Positions 41,870-55,132 of a stretch of DNA of 64,000 nt are shown piece after piece. The number at the start of each line of letters is the position of its first letter. The first letter of the stretch is position 1. A program made the translations under genes and the position numbers. Under the pieces are notes generated by a model, which did no database searches, was not told where the DNA came from, and worked only from the letters and a program-made list of their open reading frames with translations. The stretch is from Beroe forskalii (lineage: Eukaryota > Ctenophora > Nuda > Beroida > Beroidae). The stretch covers positions 1 to 64,000 of the forward strand of contig WFMF01000277.1 in assembly GCA_011033025.1 (NCBI GenBank), given 5' to 3'.

Positions 41870-44800
41870 AGCTTCTCTATCTTGGCTGCCCTGCACCATT
41901 CTAAAAGTCAGCATTATGATCCTTCATTGAGAGCTTCGCAACCGTTCTTTCTTTTCTTAACTCCTTTTATAGAATGATTTGTGCTAAATGATCTGAATAA
42001 AGTTGCATAATCACATTTAAAGATTTAACATCTGAGACTGGTATTTAAACCACGACACTTTGTACCACATTCAACTTTCCGTTATTATAATTGCTCAAGC
42101 TGTGTGTATGAGGAATAGCCATGAGTTGCTCAGAGCTGACTTTCAATCCAACATGGAAGATTTTACCGATTTCCATGTTACATGGTAATTATTATACATC
42201 AATGACTCATTCGTCTGTTATATTGGTTGATTATTAGATTAAACTTCAAAGGTTACATGTTGTGATAGTGATGTATCAAGGACCAGTTTTATTAGGTTTT
42301 GACATGGATTTTTTCTTCTTTCTGTCCCTGATTTTCCCTACATTTTGATTGATTTTCCATTTCGGTTATTTGTGACTCGAGGGTAAGATTGCCTGATTTA
42401 AAACTGCCCTTTCAAACATACGTAATACGAATACTGTATAGTGTATATTAGGTAAATGGAAGGTCTACTTTGTTTCGTTATCAGCATCAGTAAATGAAAT
42501 ATTTACTTCGTTAAACTATGGAATGACATTTCATTGCATAAACGAATGTTCAAGAAGGAATTAATTACATTTGAAACGAACGATCATGTCGTCGAAAGTA
42601 GGGTCAATAATATTATAAAACATCGTTTACAGAAGCTCATCTCTGTATGGGAAATTCCTGATACCAATTGCAATCAACTGGGTCCCTATACACGTAAAAT
42701 CTCAATTTGATTAAACCCATTGCGTATTCAATTGTTATGCTTCTAAAGTTCTAATTTGAGGGAATATTCTGGTAATATTATTTCGTATTTCAATGGTGGA
42801 AGTTTCGGATAACATACCCAGAATGATGAAGCCGTAGTTAAGAGCAGCTAATTTCTTGTCAAGTGGCGCCATGACGTCACTTAATTATAACCCAAGAGTT
42901 CTGTAGAAAGAGAAGCACTGCAATTAATTAGTCCAAGCTTTGGGATATCATATCATTATACTCGTATTATTACTCATAGCCTTCACTGAATAATGGATTG
43001 TTTTATACAATAGTGTACTGTACTGATCATTATTAGTAATTGTGAAGGTATTATTGATAAATTTTTATATTACCTATTTGAGTGCGAACTGTTAATATGT
43101 AACCGCACTGAACTTTTACCAGGCTCTAGTAACTTGATTTATATCCAATATCCATGAGAAGTCTCTTTATAAGTTTAAATTTAACTTTTTTGATTACAGA
43201 TATCTGTCCCAAATTGGTGCAATGTCTGTAACATGTCAGTTTGACTCTGAATGATTGGTGTAGCCATGCTATGGTCGTCCATCTGCCTCCTATAAAATTT
43301 TCTAACATATTTTTCGGGAATTTTCATAGTTTATAATATTATGCCTCAGTTTTGCTCAAGATTGTATGCATTGTTGAACATCGGGAATCAATTTCGATGA
43401 AATGGAGCAGTTGGAAAGAGTGTTTTGGCTTGTGCATATCATTTTCCTATGTTAATTTTCATTTTTTGTTGTATCGGTATTTCTGCTCGTGAGTTGCCGA
43501 CTTTTAATCGCCTATTTTGCATACAGGTGCAGTTTGCACCCTCTTCCCCTCGGTTATAAATGATTGTGGTTTATCATTAGTCGCTTATTATATATTCAAA
43601 GACCGCCCCGCATTTCTCTACAAGTATAGCCCCATAACCCCCCTCCCCCCTTACCCGAGCCTGGTTCGTAGTATTAGTCGAGTGTGCCGTGCAGTGGTGT
43701 GTGTTCTTGGGGATTAGTCTGAGGAGTCATTTCACAGCGCCTAGATAGCTTGTTCTGAGCAGCTAGACATAACGGGCGCAATATAGACACCTTCTCTCCT
43801 TCAGCTCTCTATCACAACGCAGAACTCCCCTACTCTCTTTATCATATAGCACTCTCACGGTTTTATTGATTTCTATGATTTCCTCTCCGCGTGGTCTCAA
43901 AGTTGCTCAGTGAACATATTCAAGGACATGTTCATCAAATCCCAATAGATTACCTGTCCCCGTGAACAGAATGTGCAAATTGTGTGCGTATTGGAAATGA
44001 GTTAAGGACCCCCTGTCCATCAGTTTCCACTATAATTATGAATTATCTTACAATCCGTGATCCGGTTTGGATATAATATTACAATTAGGCTGGTGACTTT
44101 TGTCTCCAATTATCACCTCCTCACCAACTGCTGTACCGTCCAGTGTACAGTGCACAGTACATGTGTACTCTGTTTAAAGAGTTTAGACTCTGACTTACAA
44201 TACTAATTGAAACCACCTATATGTACAGCTACTGTAAGTTCCTTGCTATCAACTGGTGGTTGAGGGCGAGGTTATTATCATGATTTTAGTACGGTCAAGT
44301 GATGTCGTCATGTCGCCTCCTTCTGTACGTTGCTGCTAAGTCTGGAGTTAAAGTTGGATAGTTATTAAAGTTGGGAAGTTACGAAAGCTGCTCAGCTGCT
44401 AGCATACTCTTACTTTTTACATTCTTTGTTTTTAATATCTTATTCGATGTACAATGACACAATGTACACACAGCAGTGTATAATGCCGTATACACTACAA
44501 CGTAAAATATGTTTATTAAAGTTAAATTCACGTGCAGATGAAAATACCCACCAGCCAGTAGTACTAAATTTGCAATTTAATGGTCATCTTAAACGTAGAT
44601 TAGGTACTCAAACATGATATAGGTAGGTACATCATTAAATGCATCGATTGTACTCATTATTTAAGTATTCACTTAGTGTTCAAGTCTTCACTTACAACCG
44701 ATACGGGATGATCATATTGCAGCTCACTTCTGTACGGTGGTATGTAGATAGAAATACGCACAGTTGTTTGTCATCTGATACATTCCAATGCAGCTGTGTT

Positions 44801-45590
44801 AACATAGTTGTTAATACAGCTGTCTTGCTGGGTACTGTATATATCCGCTGGATGCTGCGCATAGTTTATTTTAATACACTATTGTTGATTAAGAAAATGA
44901 AGAATAAAGATGTTCAGCGATGAAGTCCCAAAAGATTTTCATTTCTATTTTCTATTTTCCAAATTTGTTTAAAAAATAGTGCACTGGGAAACCCTGGTTT
45001 TGAGATGAATGTTGAACGATTTTGGTTAGTACATACTCACGTGACCGGTGAACCAGCCAGTGAGCAATTTGTTGCTCACACACCACCACTTTTACCTGTT
45101 TCATTCTGCGTCACACACTCCCCCCTGTAATCTAATAATGAGTTGTACAGCTTTATTACCTAGCGGTTCTCTGTGAGTGTGTGTAGTACTACTCACCCTT
45201 ACATTGCGAGGAAATTTAATTAAGTTCACTCTCCCGTATGTATTATATTGTGGGGAAGTGTCAGTATCTCGCTACCTCTGTGTGCGTGTACGTGTGTCTG
45301 CACTTATGTACTCCATTTGTGTTAGTGTGTTTGTGTTTATATTCGTGTTATGTATAGTGTTTCTTAATGTGTAAATTGTACAATGTTAAGAACTTTACTG
45401 TATGTGTATATGTATGTTTGTTTTGTTATGTATTTTTCTGTGTACAGTAAGTGTGTAATGTGTATTTATGTGTTTGTGTTTGTTCGTGTGCTGTAGGGTG
45501 TGTTTTTGTTTGTTCATGATAGCCACTTCACCTATAGTAAGGTATCATAAGGTCCCAGTTGATTCTATTTAAATGTACTTACGTTCAATC
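41870..45590. other. Intergenic, nothing recognised
   Basis: AT-rich with no convincing exon. 45170-45530 is rich in GTGTGT/TTTGTG simple sequence. Confidence 0.45.
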
Positions 45591-45597
45591 TTGAGTA

Positions 45598-46021
45598 CCT
45601 TAGGAGGTCTATTTATATGGGTCGAAATTGTGGTGTTTGAAATTTTGTTTTATGGGATTTGAAAATAAAATTGGGTGATTTTTCTAACTTTTGCTGACAA
45701 ATGAAAGATTTTTTGCGAAAACAATGGAAAAATAGATTAATTCTAATATTACAAATCAATTGATCGAGCCTCTGCTTCATTAATTACTGTTCTAAATTTT
45801 TGAATTTCAATTGTTTCAACCATTTGACTTAGACTAAATTATCTGTAACTATCTGAAAACTCATCTCTGAAACGAAATTGTACTGTTTTAGTACAGATAG
45901 TTCAAGAAATTTCGAAAGCGGGTTGAATTAAATCAAAATTGTGGCGGGCAAAATTTTGGTAGGTTGAAAATATATTTTTCCGGTCCCCAAATTACAACCT
46001 TTATAAATAGACCTCCTAAGG
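45598..46021. mobile_element. 424-bp MITE with TA target duplication
   Basis: Inverted termini CCTTAGGAGGTCTATTTATA and TATAAATAGACCTCCTAAGG, flanked by TA on both sides. Fits a Tc1/mariner-type MITE; no coding capacity. Confidence 0.85.
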
Positions 46022-46023
46022 TA

Positions 46024-49000
46024 TGTTTTTGCTTTGTTTTGAGCCCCTTTTGTAACCCCTTGCGAATCCCTTTTAACCATGAATACCACTTAAAATTGGT
46101 AGGCATATCCCTAATTCAGCAGAGAAAACCAACTCTTTGCCTCCTGTACAAACCACTCCTTCCAATATCCCTATATCCAATAACCCATTTCCCATGAAAA
46201 GATCTCCCAAGAAATCAGATACGCTTTTAAAGTCTGTATGCTGGAAGTAAGCTGAGTGATAAATTATTCCAGCTTTTCACAAGTAAAAAAGTAAAGAGGA
46301 TTTTAGTGAACACCATTATAGGTGCTAGTAAATACTGAAGTCTTTGAGGAGGTTCTAGTAAAGTATTTATCTGGAAGTGATGTCATTTCCATACCTGTAA
46401 ATGATAAATTGATGTCGCTAAAGCACGTATGATTGCATTTTAGCTGTAATATATGTGCAATGTGCACGTTACGCCGTTACTGGTCGCTGAAATATAATCA
46501 CCAACTTGAAACACACAGTAAAATAGATTGATTATTTGCAGCTGAGCAGCTGTTGTACGCTTTGTTCTAATTAATCGCTGAAAGAGGGAAAACGTGAGAG
46601 TCTGTATCACTGCGTGAGTGTTTGCGCAACTACATTGTGCAACTTTCTGTTTTTTCTTGACTATATTAGTAAATTTTTGTGTCTATATTTAATTTTCATA
46701 TTCATTGAAAGCCTTGTAGTATTTGTCTGAATGTCTGTAGACATTTGCAGTACCACTCGCCAGACTTTCAACAATTCAACTATTTAAGATCAAATCAAGT
46801 CAAATGTTCTTGATTCTTGGAACCCTGGAATGTGGAATCCATTATGTATCGCTTGCATTGTTTCTCTTAGCGAGTTCTCAGAGAATGGAGAAGTTTAAAC
46901 GTTTACTCGAGACGAGAGTTGTTTAGTTGAGAAGCTCTTCTGATTATCGACGCCAACTCAACGAGTCTATATACTATATTCCATGTATTTATAAGTTGTC
47001 ACAACTTGTGCGGTGAAAGAACAGGTCAATATACTAGGTTATTCAGGTAATATATTTTAAGTATTATATAACATTTATACACGCCGCGGTGGCAAGTACC
47101 ACAGTGAATCTAATTGGTTTTGCAGCTGCTCCAAATAGAGCTATTTATGCGAGCCTTTCCTCGTGCCACGGCATCATTTACATACCCATGGGTGCATTAT
47201 GCGCACATAAAACGTGGTAATGCATTTCGTAGTTCCCATTAATAAGCGCGATATTTTCCTCTAGGCACACCAGCCGGGACGATTAATATAATTCCGTAAA
47301 AACTTCATATTTCTGTTATAAGCTCTGTAAACCCTCTTAGCTCTGTTATGCGTGACTAGTTAAACTTACAATAGCATTAGTATTTACAAGTAGCTAGTCT
47401 AGTAGTTGAGAACGTAAGGTTTTGACACTACTCAGTATTTATTTACGCTTCAATTATTGAATTTAAGTTCTGTTGAAACGAATGTTTGAATAATGATGCC
47501 ATATGCGGGTTCATTAGCGCCAGGATAACATCTAGTAGGTCACTGACGATAATTACTAAGAAGCTGTTGGAGTGTCTTGAATTTCAAATTTAATCTGATA
47601 GATTTTTTGAAATTTACGAAATTATTCGTCCTAAAACTTAACAAGTTGACTATAAAATTTAAGTTTCGGTCAAATTTTATTGCCATTGGCATTAGTTCAG
47701 AAGCTCAACGCTGCACCAATATAATTTGAGATCCAGTGCTACGTGGATGCCATATCCTCATTCTGATAATGGTATATATGCTGCCCATTATATCATGGTC
47801 CATGATATTACATATTATGCATCACGTACATGCTATAAGTAATTCCAATGCCTACACAGCCATGCATATATCAATGCCCCGATATAGGGGTGCGTATCAA
47901 TGCCCCGATACCAGAGACCAGACCAGTGTTATAGGGGTGAGTAGGTGCTTCCTTGCTTCCTTGGTACTAATGCTACCATCTAATATCAGGGTATGAAGAC
48001 CTGGTAGATATGATTATGCCTTTACAGGTAAAATCAGGAATTCATTACAGTGACGTTATGAACCATATAAAGTTGACAGATCACATTATATTACATGCTT
48101 GGACGTTTGTCGTTTAACTAAATGCTTTATGTGAGTGCAGGCTTAAAGAGCTACTCCTGTGTGTTATAGCTCGCTTCTGTTCCTCGGAATACTATTCCTA
48201 CATTCGTAGCATAGCTCCTAGTGTTATAGAGCTGGTTATATATTATGATGACCTCTTATTCTCCGAAAATCCCTTTTATATCCGATCTTTTGATGATAAA
48301 GAAGAAGGATCGCAAGAGGCTAGCAGAGGTTTTTTTAATGACTGAATAAATCCCTATCAGCTATAAAGGCTATCAACTATTGACTTGTTAAAAAGTTAAA
48401 ACTAGTTAATAGCCCGTTATCAATTGTTGGAGTTGATTGCATACCAAGCTAACGTATCATCGAATGAGAGGACATTATTTCTATTTCCGGGATTCGGCCT
48501 TTGATGTTCTGTCTACTTGAATGCCGTCTTTCTACTTTGATATAAAGTAAGTTAAATGGTTGCACACTGAAGTGCGTTGCTTTGTTGAGCAATTTGAATT
48601 GTAACTCGAAGTAGCTATAAATCTAAAGTACCACCTGGTATCATCAGTGATCAGTCGCATCAAATATAGCGAATACAGTGAAGCAGTGAAGAAGCGTGTC
48701 TGTCAACCATATGACTATGAGCGATTCAGTGAACTGTTCAATTTGGCTTAATTATTTTAGAAATATATATAGAGAATTTAGACGTTTCCGGTTAAAGTGG
48801 GTAGCAGCTGAATGATATATAATAATCTAAATTAGCTTCGTTTGTACGATACCATGTATTTAAATCAGTAAATTACTCGCTATTGAAATCTCCCATTATT
48901 CAGTCCAACTCATTTAGAATTTTAATATAGATTTGCTATATATCTACTACTAGACAATGATTGACGTATAGGTGCAGAGAAAGCGTACGAGAATTTAAAT

Positions 49001-50730
49001 TTCTAGCTCAATTTAATGACCTGTCTGTTCGCCTTTGTTGTGAGGTACTGTATAATATTTGCTTAGTCGTGCTCACTCCTCATTTCATTGCCCCTAATCT
49101 GCGCGTACACCGAGTTGTCTCCTCCTCGTCATCAACACCCCATTCTAAGACATGATAATGACGTCACACTTCCTCACTAATTACCCGCCCCCTGCTAATC
49201 CTCATTCAGTGAGAGAGGTAGTGAGCATTGCCGAGAGCTGCTGCTCCGTAGAGGTGAGTATGTGTACTGCTAGTAGTCCAGTTCTCCTGAAAACAATAAT
49301 ATTAGGAGGGGTGATGCTCACACACTCTTTTCTCAAAGTGGTTGAAATGGGGTTCAATGGTCCTTCCTCCACGCCATACCTTGCCTATATATAATATATT
49401 CAAAGAAGCTAGAGCTACGGGGAAATCATGTCATCAGCCCCCGGGAGCTCCATTGTCAATATGTGCTCCAAGTTAACTTGCTCTCCTTCTCTCTCTCACT
49501 CCTACCCCTCACATTTTACAATTATACTCCTTCATCGAGGGGACGCATAATACGAACGCAGCGATTTGACGCTCAGATGCTTGAAAAAAATCACATACCC
49601 ACACCTCTTTTTGGGAGTTTTCCATTGCTCTTTTAACGGGCGTTCTATATCCTTATCGTTGCCTAAATCCTCCTGTAGGTAATTCGTAGCGAGATAAATT
49701 AAACGAGTGGTTTTTATTATGTCCGGACTATCTTCAGTATAATTTTAAGTGAATTAGCTAATGAATTGTTGTGCAAAAATAGGAGGTTCGAAGGACATCA
49801 CTTGGCCACTCAAAGTTTTAATGATGCTGTCACTATTACTCTTCTATAATTGGAGTTCGATCCCCAATTGAGCGACTACAAGGATCTGTACATGCGGGAC
49901 GACTAACAAACCTCCAATGATTATACCAAGAATTTCCCTCAGTACACGAGGCGTGTTATGTCGTCTCAGACGCTCTATTCTTCGTTGAGTCCATTGATGG
50001 CTCATATTGTCACAATCCTTACATTAGATCGGGCTCAAATTCAAAGAATTTAGTTTACGTCATTTGGTATCAAAGTACCTCCGTTCAGTAGGTGCAATAC
50101 CATATTTGCAGTTAGTAATACAAGAGGCATTGATGCACGTTTGTTCAGTTTATTTCCTATCAATGATCGTGTTCTTGGTGCTTTAGACTCTTGGAATTTG
50201 ATTTTATTGCCCACTATGTAGAGGATATAATGTGTTCCTATCTAATTATGTACAGAACAATATAATCGTGTATTATCGTAAGGTACTAGCCTAGTAAGAT
50301 ATCTGGATTGATGAAAAGCCGGATTACGTCTTCACCTGTGCACAATGTTTCACCAAGCGCATGGTCGATGAACTGAGAGTTCTTAAAAGTTGGTTATCAT
50401 GCTATTCCTTACTTCGAACATCGCCTATATGGACTGCAAATGATACATTTCGTATTTGTTTATTTTCTTTTACGGATTGAACCGATTTATCCCTGCTCAG
50501 TACTCCGTTTCTTCATTTCGTCCCCACGAGTTGTGTCATTACAATTTACAAGTTTACAATTTGTATCTAATATAAGGTACAGTATTATAAAATAAGGTAT
50601 TCTAAAATAATTTCTGAGTGGCATGGTGGCTCAACTCAAGGGTAGTGGGCCTGTGTGACTCAAAGACCTGGTTCGCCAATATTTTTTTATCAGTTAAAAT
50701 AATTTTACTGATATTGATTGCCGTTGTGAT
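46024..50730. other. Intergenic, nothing recognised
   Basis: No coding family recognised. A GC-richer patch at 49080-49260 has an acceptor-like ATTCAG and donor GTAGAG/GTGAGT and may be a small exon or 5' UTR, but its product is unclear. Confidence 0.4.
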
Positions 50731-50732
50731 CA

Positions 50733-51305
50733 GGAATACATGGAATCAACCATGCTGTAAGTGTGGCTTGCAACTCCTTTATTAAGGAGTCAATGTTACT
50801 TAAATTAGGATGCATTTCCTAGAACGTCCGCACTTGAACTTGGACAATGGACATACTATAATTTGTATGCTGATTATTAATTGCTCTGTAGTTTGATTAA
50901 AGCTACGGGCGTTGGTGGAATTCCAGACCTGTGTGGTGCCGGACTGGGTTCTGCTCTCTGCTTAGAATTTCCTATAGGTATTCCATGCAATGGAGTGGAC
51001 CTGCCCAGTGCCCACTCAGGAGTTCAAACCCTTAGCCTATGTGTACAGGGAAGTCTCTAGGCTTAGCATTGCTGCCACTGGCCTTGGCCATTGTAAGACT
51101 ATTATGTCCATTGTCCATTACTTCTTATGATTTAGAATGCTTGGAATCAACCATGCTGCAAGTGTGCCTTGTACCTTCTTAATTAAGGAGTTAATGTTCC
51201 TTAGATTTGGATGCATAACCTAGAACGCCCGCCTGCATTCTTACTTGGACCTATTATAAATGGTATGCTGGTCATTATGTCATTAACTGATTAATGTCAT
51301 TGCTG
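50733..51305 (+). repeat. Two direct copies of a about 170-bp repeat
   Basis: TGGAATCAACCATGCTG ... TTAAGGAGT ... CTAGAACG ... TTGGAC occurs at 50733-50900 and 51135-51305. A tRNA-like A/B-box pattern (TGGCTCAACTC; CTGGTTCGC) just before (50630-50682) suggests a SINE. Confidence 0.6.
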
Positions 51306-51309
51306 GCAT

Positions 51310-52400
51310 CATTTATTGTAGTATATTGCAGTTTGTCAGCCTTAGATCAGATATTGCAGCGGTCTGATGTTGTTCTTTGAGCGCAATTGAGCGAATTATA
51401 TTATACCCTTTATATCCTTTATTTCAATTTTTTGATGCACACAAAATCAACATAGTTTTTTATTCATTTATCTCGTATCAATAAAATCACGCTAATTTAG
51501 AATAACTAATGTTCCTAATCTCACCATTTGAAACAACTTCTTATATTATACTGAATTTGAATTCTCCCTGAGTTTTCTTGATGGTCCTCCGAGCTCTGAG
51601 CACAGTTTATAATATAAACACTTCAATAATAATCGATATGTCAACGTGTCCGAGTATAAAAGTTGAAATCGGAACATTTTCTCCGATCCAGAGACCAAGG
51701 TGGAGAAAGAGTGCGGGTAACAGGGCAAATAAGCGTCAGTATCATATAAAATTAAGTTAAGTTGATGACGTTTTACTGCCTACTTTTCGCGCGTGACGTT
51801 AAGTTAGGGTCGGTATATATTATTATACTCGTAATGTGTATACCATGTATTACTTGCAGTGTACTGCTACTAGAAGCCTTTTGTTGCTTGTAACCTTGGG
51901 CTATTAAAGCAAATCTTGCCGTGTACACATAAGTCGTGTAATGAGGCTCTACTACAACTACTCCCAACCTGAGTGTGTAACTTTACTGTTGTTTGCTTGC
52001 TAGTAATGTGTGTAACTTTACTGTGTGTTGCTAAGAACCACAGTACAGAAGTGCTGTATGTGTGTTTGTCTGTATCAATGTGTGTTCGTTGTGTGATCGT
52101 TGTGTGTTAGTATGTGTGTTGTGTGAATTTAACGCGTCTTTGTATGTAAATTATAAGTGTTTACTGTTTATAGTCTTGCAGGTTTTGGGCCAGTGTAAAG
52201 TGTTTTTACACCGTACAAAGAACTGCACTTTTAACCTTTTCTTGAGGTTATTATTAGTTTACTTTTTCTTTTTTATTCTTCGCTTATTAAATTATGCAAA
52301 TGATGAAGAATAAACATAAATATTTTTCCATTATCATATTATTGCTATATATGCACATATTATTGTAATATATTCATTATATTGGAATTTGTAAAGGTGG
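51310..52400. other. Intergenic, nothing recognised
   Basis: AT-rich; no exon or repeat identified. Confidence 0.4.
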
Positions 52401-52404
52401 TTAA

Positions 52405-54375
52405 AGGACGAGTGTACTTAAAATTAACCTATCCCCATATTCAAATCATATGTCAAGTACGTGTTACTAAGCATTTCTGTGAAATCCCGGTAATCAAATT
52501 CCCTTCCTATCGCGTGTGAGAGCTAAATAAATAAATTATGCTGTGACGTCAGTTCTTCCTTATGCGCTCCCGTATATACTGCGTGAGAGCTTATACTAAC
52601 ACTAGTTTTACATCATAATGAAAGCGTTTCTGCTGATTAATCATTAATTTTTAAAGATAAATTCAAAATCACACCTGTGAGTGGTAGCAGAAGTAATGCA
52701 ATGTAAAATCATGTGCATAAATGAGAAAAAAAAGGTTCAATAACCCAATCAAGAGTCAAATATATACTCGGATATTATTATGAATAGACGTGATATCATA
52801 TCTGTACGTTTCACATTTCAATAATACCATACAGCACTACAATAGCAATGAGTACAATACACTTCCACCAGTTTTGTTATCATTTTGTGTCGATGTTTCT
52901 TGTTTTCCAATTACAGTTTTACAGTACGAGAGAAGAATTGAAAAAAAATAATAGACTCATGAGTAAAAAGGTCGCAATGGATCCCTTGGATCCATCGTGT
53001 CCAATGGACGTCCGTTGGACATACAATGGACATCCATTGAACATGATGTCCATCGGTAAAATTGTCCAATGGTGTTCAATGGATCCATTGGATCCATTTT
53101 TGATGTTTAATGGACATGTTCGATGGATTTAATAGATGTTCAATGGATCCATCTGAGTGGATCCCATGGACACAACCACCAAACATGGCTTGGTAGACGA
53201 ACATCGGTCTGGTATTTTTATTTTATGGATCCGTTGTGTCCATTGGATTCAATGGATCCATTGTGTCCATTGAAAACGATTGCAAATTGTGTCCATTGGA
53301 TCCATTAGATGTTTTGCACATTGTGTCCATTGGATCCATTGTGTCCAATGGATCCATTGAGTTCAATGGAAAAAATGCATCCATTGGATCCAATAGCGCA
53401 ATGGATCCAATGGACATTGAGTTCAATGGAAAAAATGCATCCATTGGATCCAATAGCGCAATGGATCCAATGGACATGTACAATGGTGTTCAATGGACAC
53501 AATGGATCCATTGGACCAATGGATGCATGGATGTTCATCTCCCAAACCATGTTTGGTGATTGTGTCCATTGGATCCACTCAGATGGACCCATTATACATC
53601 CATTGAACACCATTGGACAATTTTACCGATGTACATCATGTTTAATGGATGTCCATTGTATGTCCAACGGACGTCCATTGGACATGATGGATCCACGTGA
53701 GAAACACAGCATACAGGTGTGTCTTACATATTCCTAATTTCAGAGGTTTAGGAATAGGTAAAAGTACAAGCTTCCATCGTGTGTTGAGCACGTCATCAGA
53801 GAATTGTAACCTAGTCCTAGTGGAAAATGCACAGGTTTTCATGGATTAGACGAAGTAAATTCACTGAAAGAATTCCACAGTACTTGTAGCAATTACCAAA
53901 TAAAGTTAACGAGATAGTTTAAAACGATACACTGTTGTCTAAGGCATATCATATGAGAAACGTCTTGTTCTTGTTTCACTATGTCTAAAGGATAATAAGT
54001 TCACATATCTAGATTTTGTCATTATTGATTGATAATCAATTTATAGTGCGTTATTAAACAACAGAAGATTTATTGTTATAAACCAGATTGAACAACTGAA
54101 CTTAGTAATCTGCTGTGAAACAAAACAATAATAGATCAATTAGGTATAGCAACAGAATTAGTGTTTACATAGCGATTTTACATACACGGCGGCTGTGGGC
54201 AGTGATTCCAAGGAAGAACTGACGTCACACCATAAGGTATCATGTTTCTAATTTACGCCCATATCTTGCGTTACACACGGAGTAGAGAGGTGGGACTTTC
54301 GAGATTCGATTACTATAATAATAACGATGATATACTGAATTTTTTGTTATATTTAGAAGAAGTCAATTTTTAAGT
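52405..54375. mobile_element. TTAA-type non-autonomous transposon, copy A (right end lost)
   Basis: Left end TTAA/AGGACGAGTGTACTT matches copy B at 58802. Homology with copy B continues to 54375 (CAATTTTTAAGT) and then stops before the right inverted terminus. No transposase. Confidence 0.88.
52970..53700. repeat. GGATCCATTG-rich repeat region of copy A
   Basis: Imperfect repeats of ATTGGATCC, ATTGTGTCC and CAATGGAC in both orientations, plus a 62-bp direct duplication around 53355-53475. All open frames here are repeat by-products. Confidence 0.9.
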
Positions 54376-54689
54376 GGTAATTCACACTGAAGTGTTCAAT
54401 ATCCTACTTATGGCCAGGGAATCAGCTCAAAAATGAGTTTCATCAATTCACCATTGCACTTTCTCATATTAAACATCTCTTCGCCATCCTCATCTCAATC
54501 ATAATAAGATCTGCTCACTTAAACAGGAAGGTCAGATATTTTGTGCTTTACCGATTAACTCTGTGCAATGATAAATTTAGAACACCAACTATAAGTAGAA
54601 TAAATAAGCTTTTCCAAATGTTACTATACTGGTTTTTATGCTAAACTTCGTACTAATAACGATAATAAACCCTAATCTACTTAACCCTG

Positions 54690-55130
54690 CCCACGTTCAA
54701 ACCAAAATGTGCAGACCAGACCATTAATCTTTTACAACAATGTTCAGGTCTGATCATACCAAGAGACCTTAAATCCAGTCACGCCCTTGAACATGAAAAA
54801 ATTTATGAACTCCAAAGTTTTATTTTCGAGCATAAGCCTGATATTGTAATTTTAAATGAATCATGGACAAAGCCATCCATATTAGACTCAGAAATCCTCC
54901 CAGAAATCAGCTACAAGTATTACGTTGTGACCGTTCTGGAAAGACGCATCCCTTTGATCCAGCACAGCCCAAAAAATTCAGAAAAATGGCAGGTGTGCTG
55001 ATTGCACACAGAAAAGATATAGGTCTAGAGTCCACACAGGTTGGCCTCAATAAAATCAAGCTGAAATTCTCACGTTAAACTTCAAACTTCCGACTGGAAA
55101 GCGTTTCATCGTAAGATTCCATAAATAGTC
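54690..55130 (+). mobile_element. Degenerate LINE endonuclease fragment
   Basis: One frame reads EHKPDIVILNESWTKPSILD, then SEILPEISYK; another continues RSGKTHPFDPAQPKKFRK, then GVLIAHRKDIGLESTQVGL. This is the ILNE(T/S)W ... LIA pattern of the APE-type endonuclease of non-LTR retrotransposons. Frameshifted and 3'-truncated. No reverse transcriptase domain seen. Confidence 0.75.
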
Positions 55131-55132
55131 TA

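Noticed and set aside
49900-50220. Possible degenerate coding sequence (VSDALFFVES in one frame, KNFPQYTRRVMSSQTLYSS in another)
   Set aside because: No motif I can name and frames conflict; too weak to call a retroelement fragment.
52848-53737. Open frames rich in MDPLDP/GSNGHN on both strands
   Set aside because: By-products of the GGATCCATTG repeat inside a transposon; the same occurs in copy B at 59547-60072.
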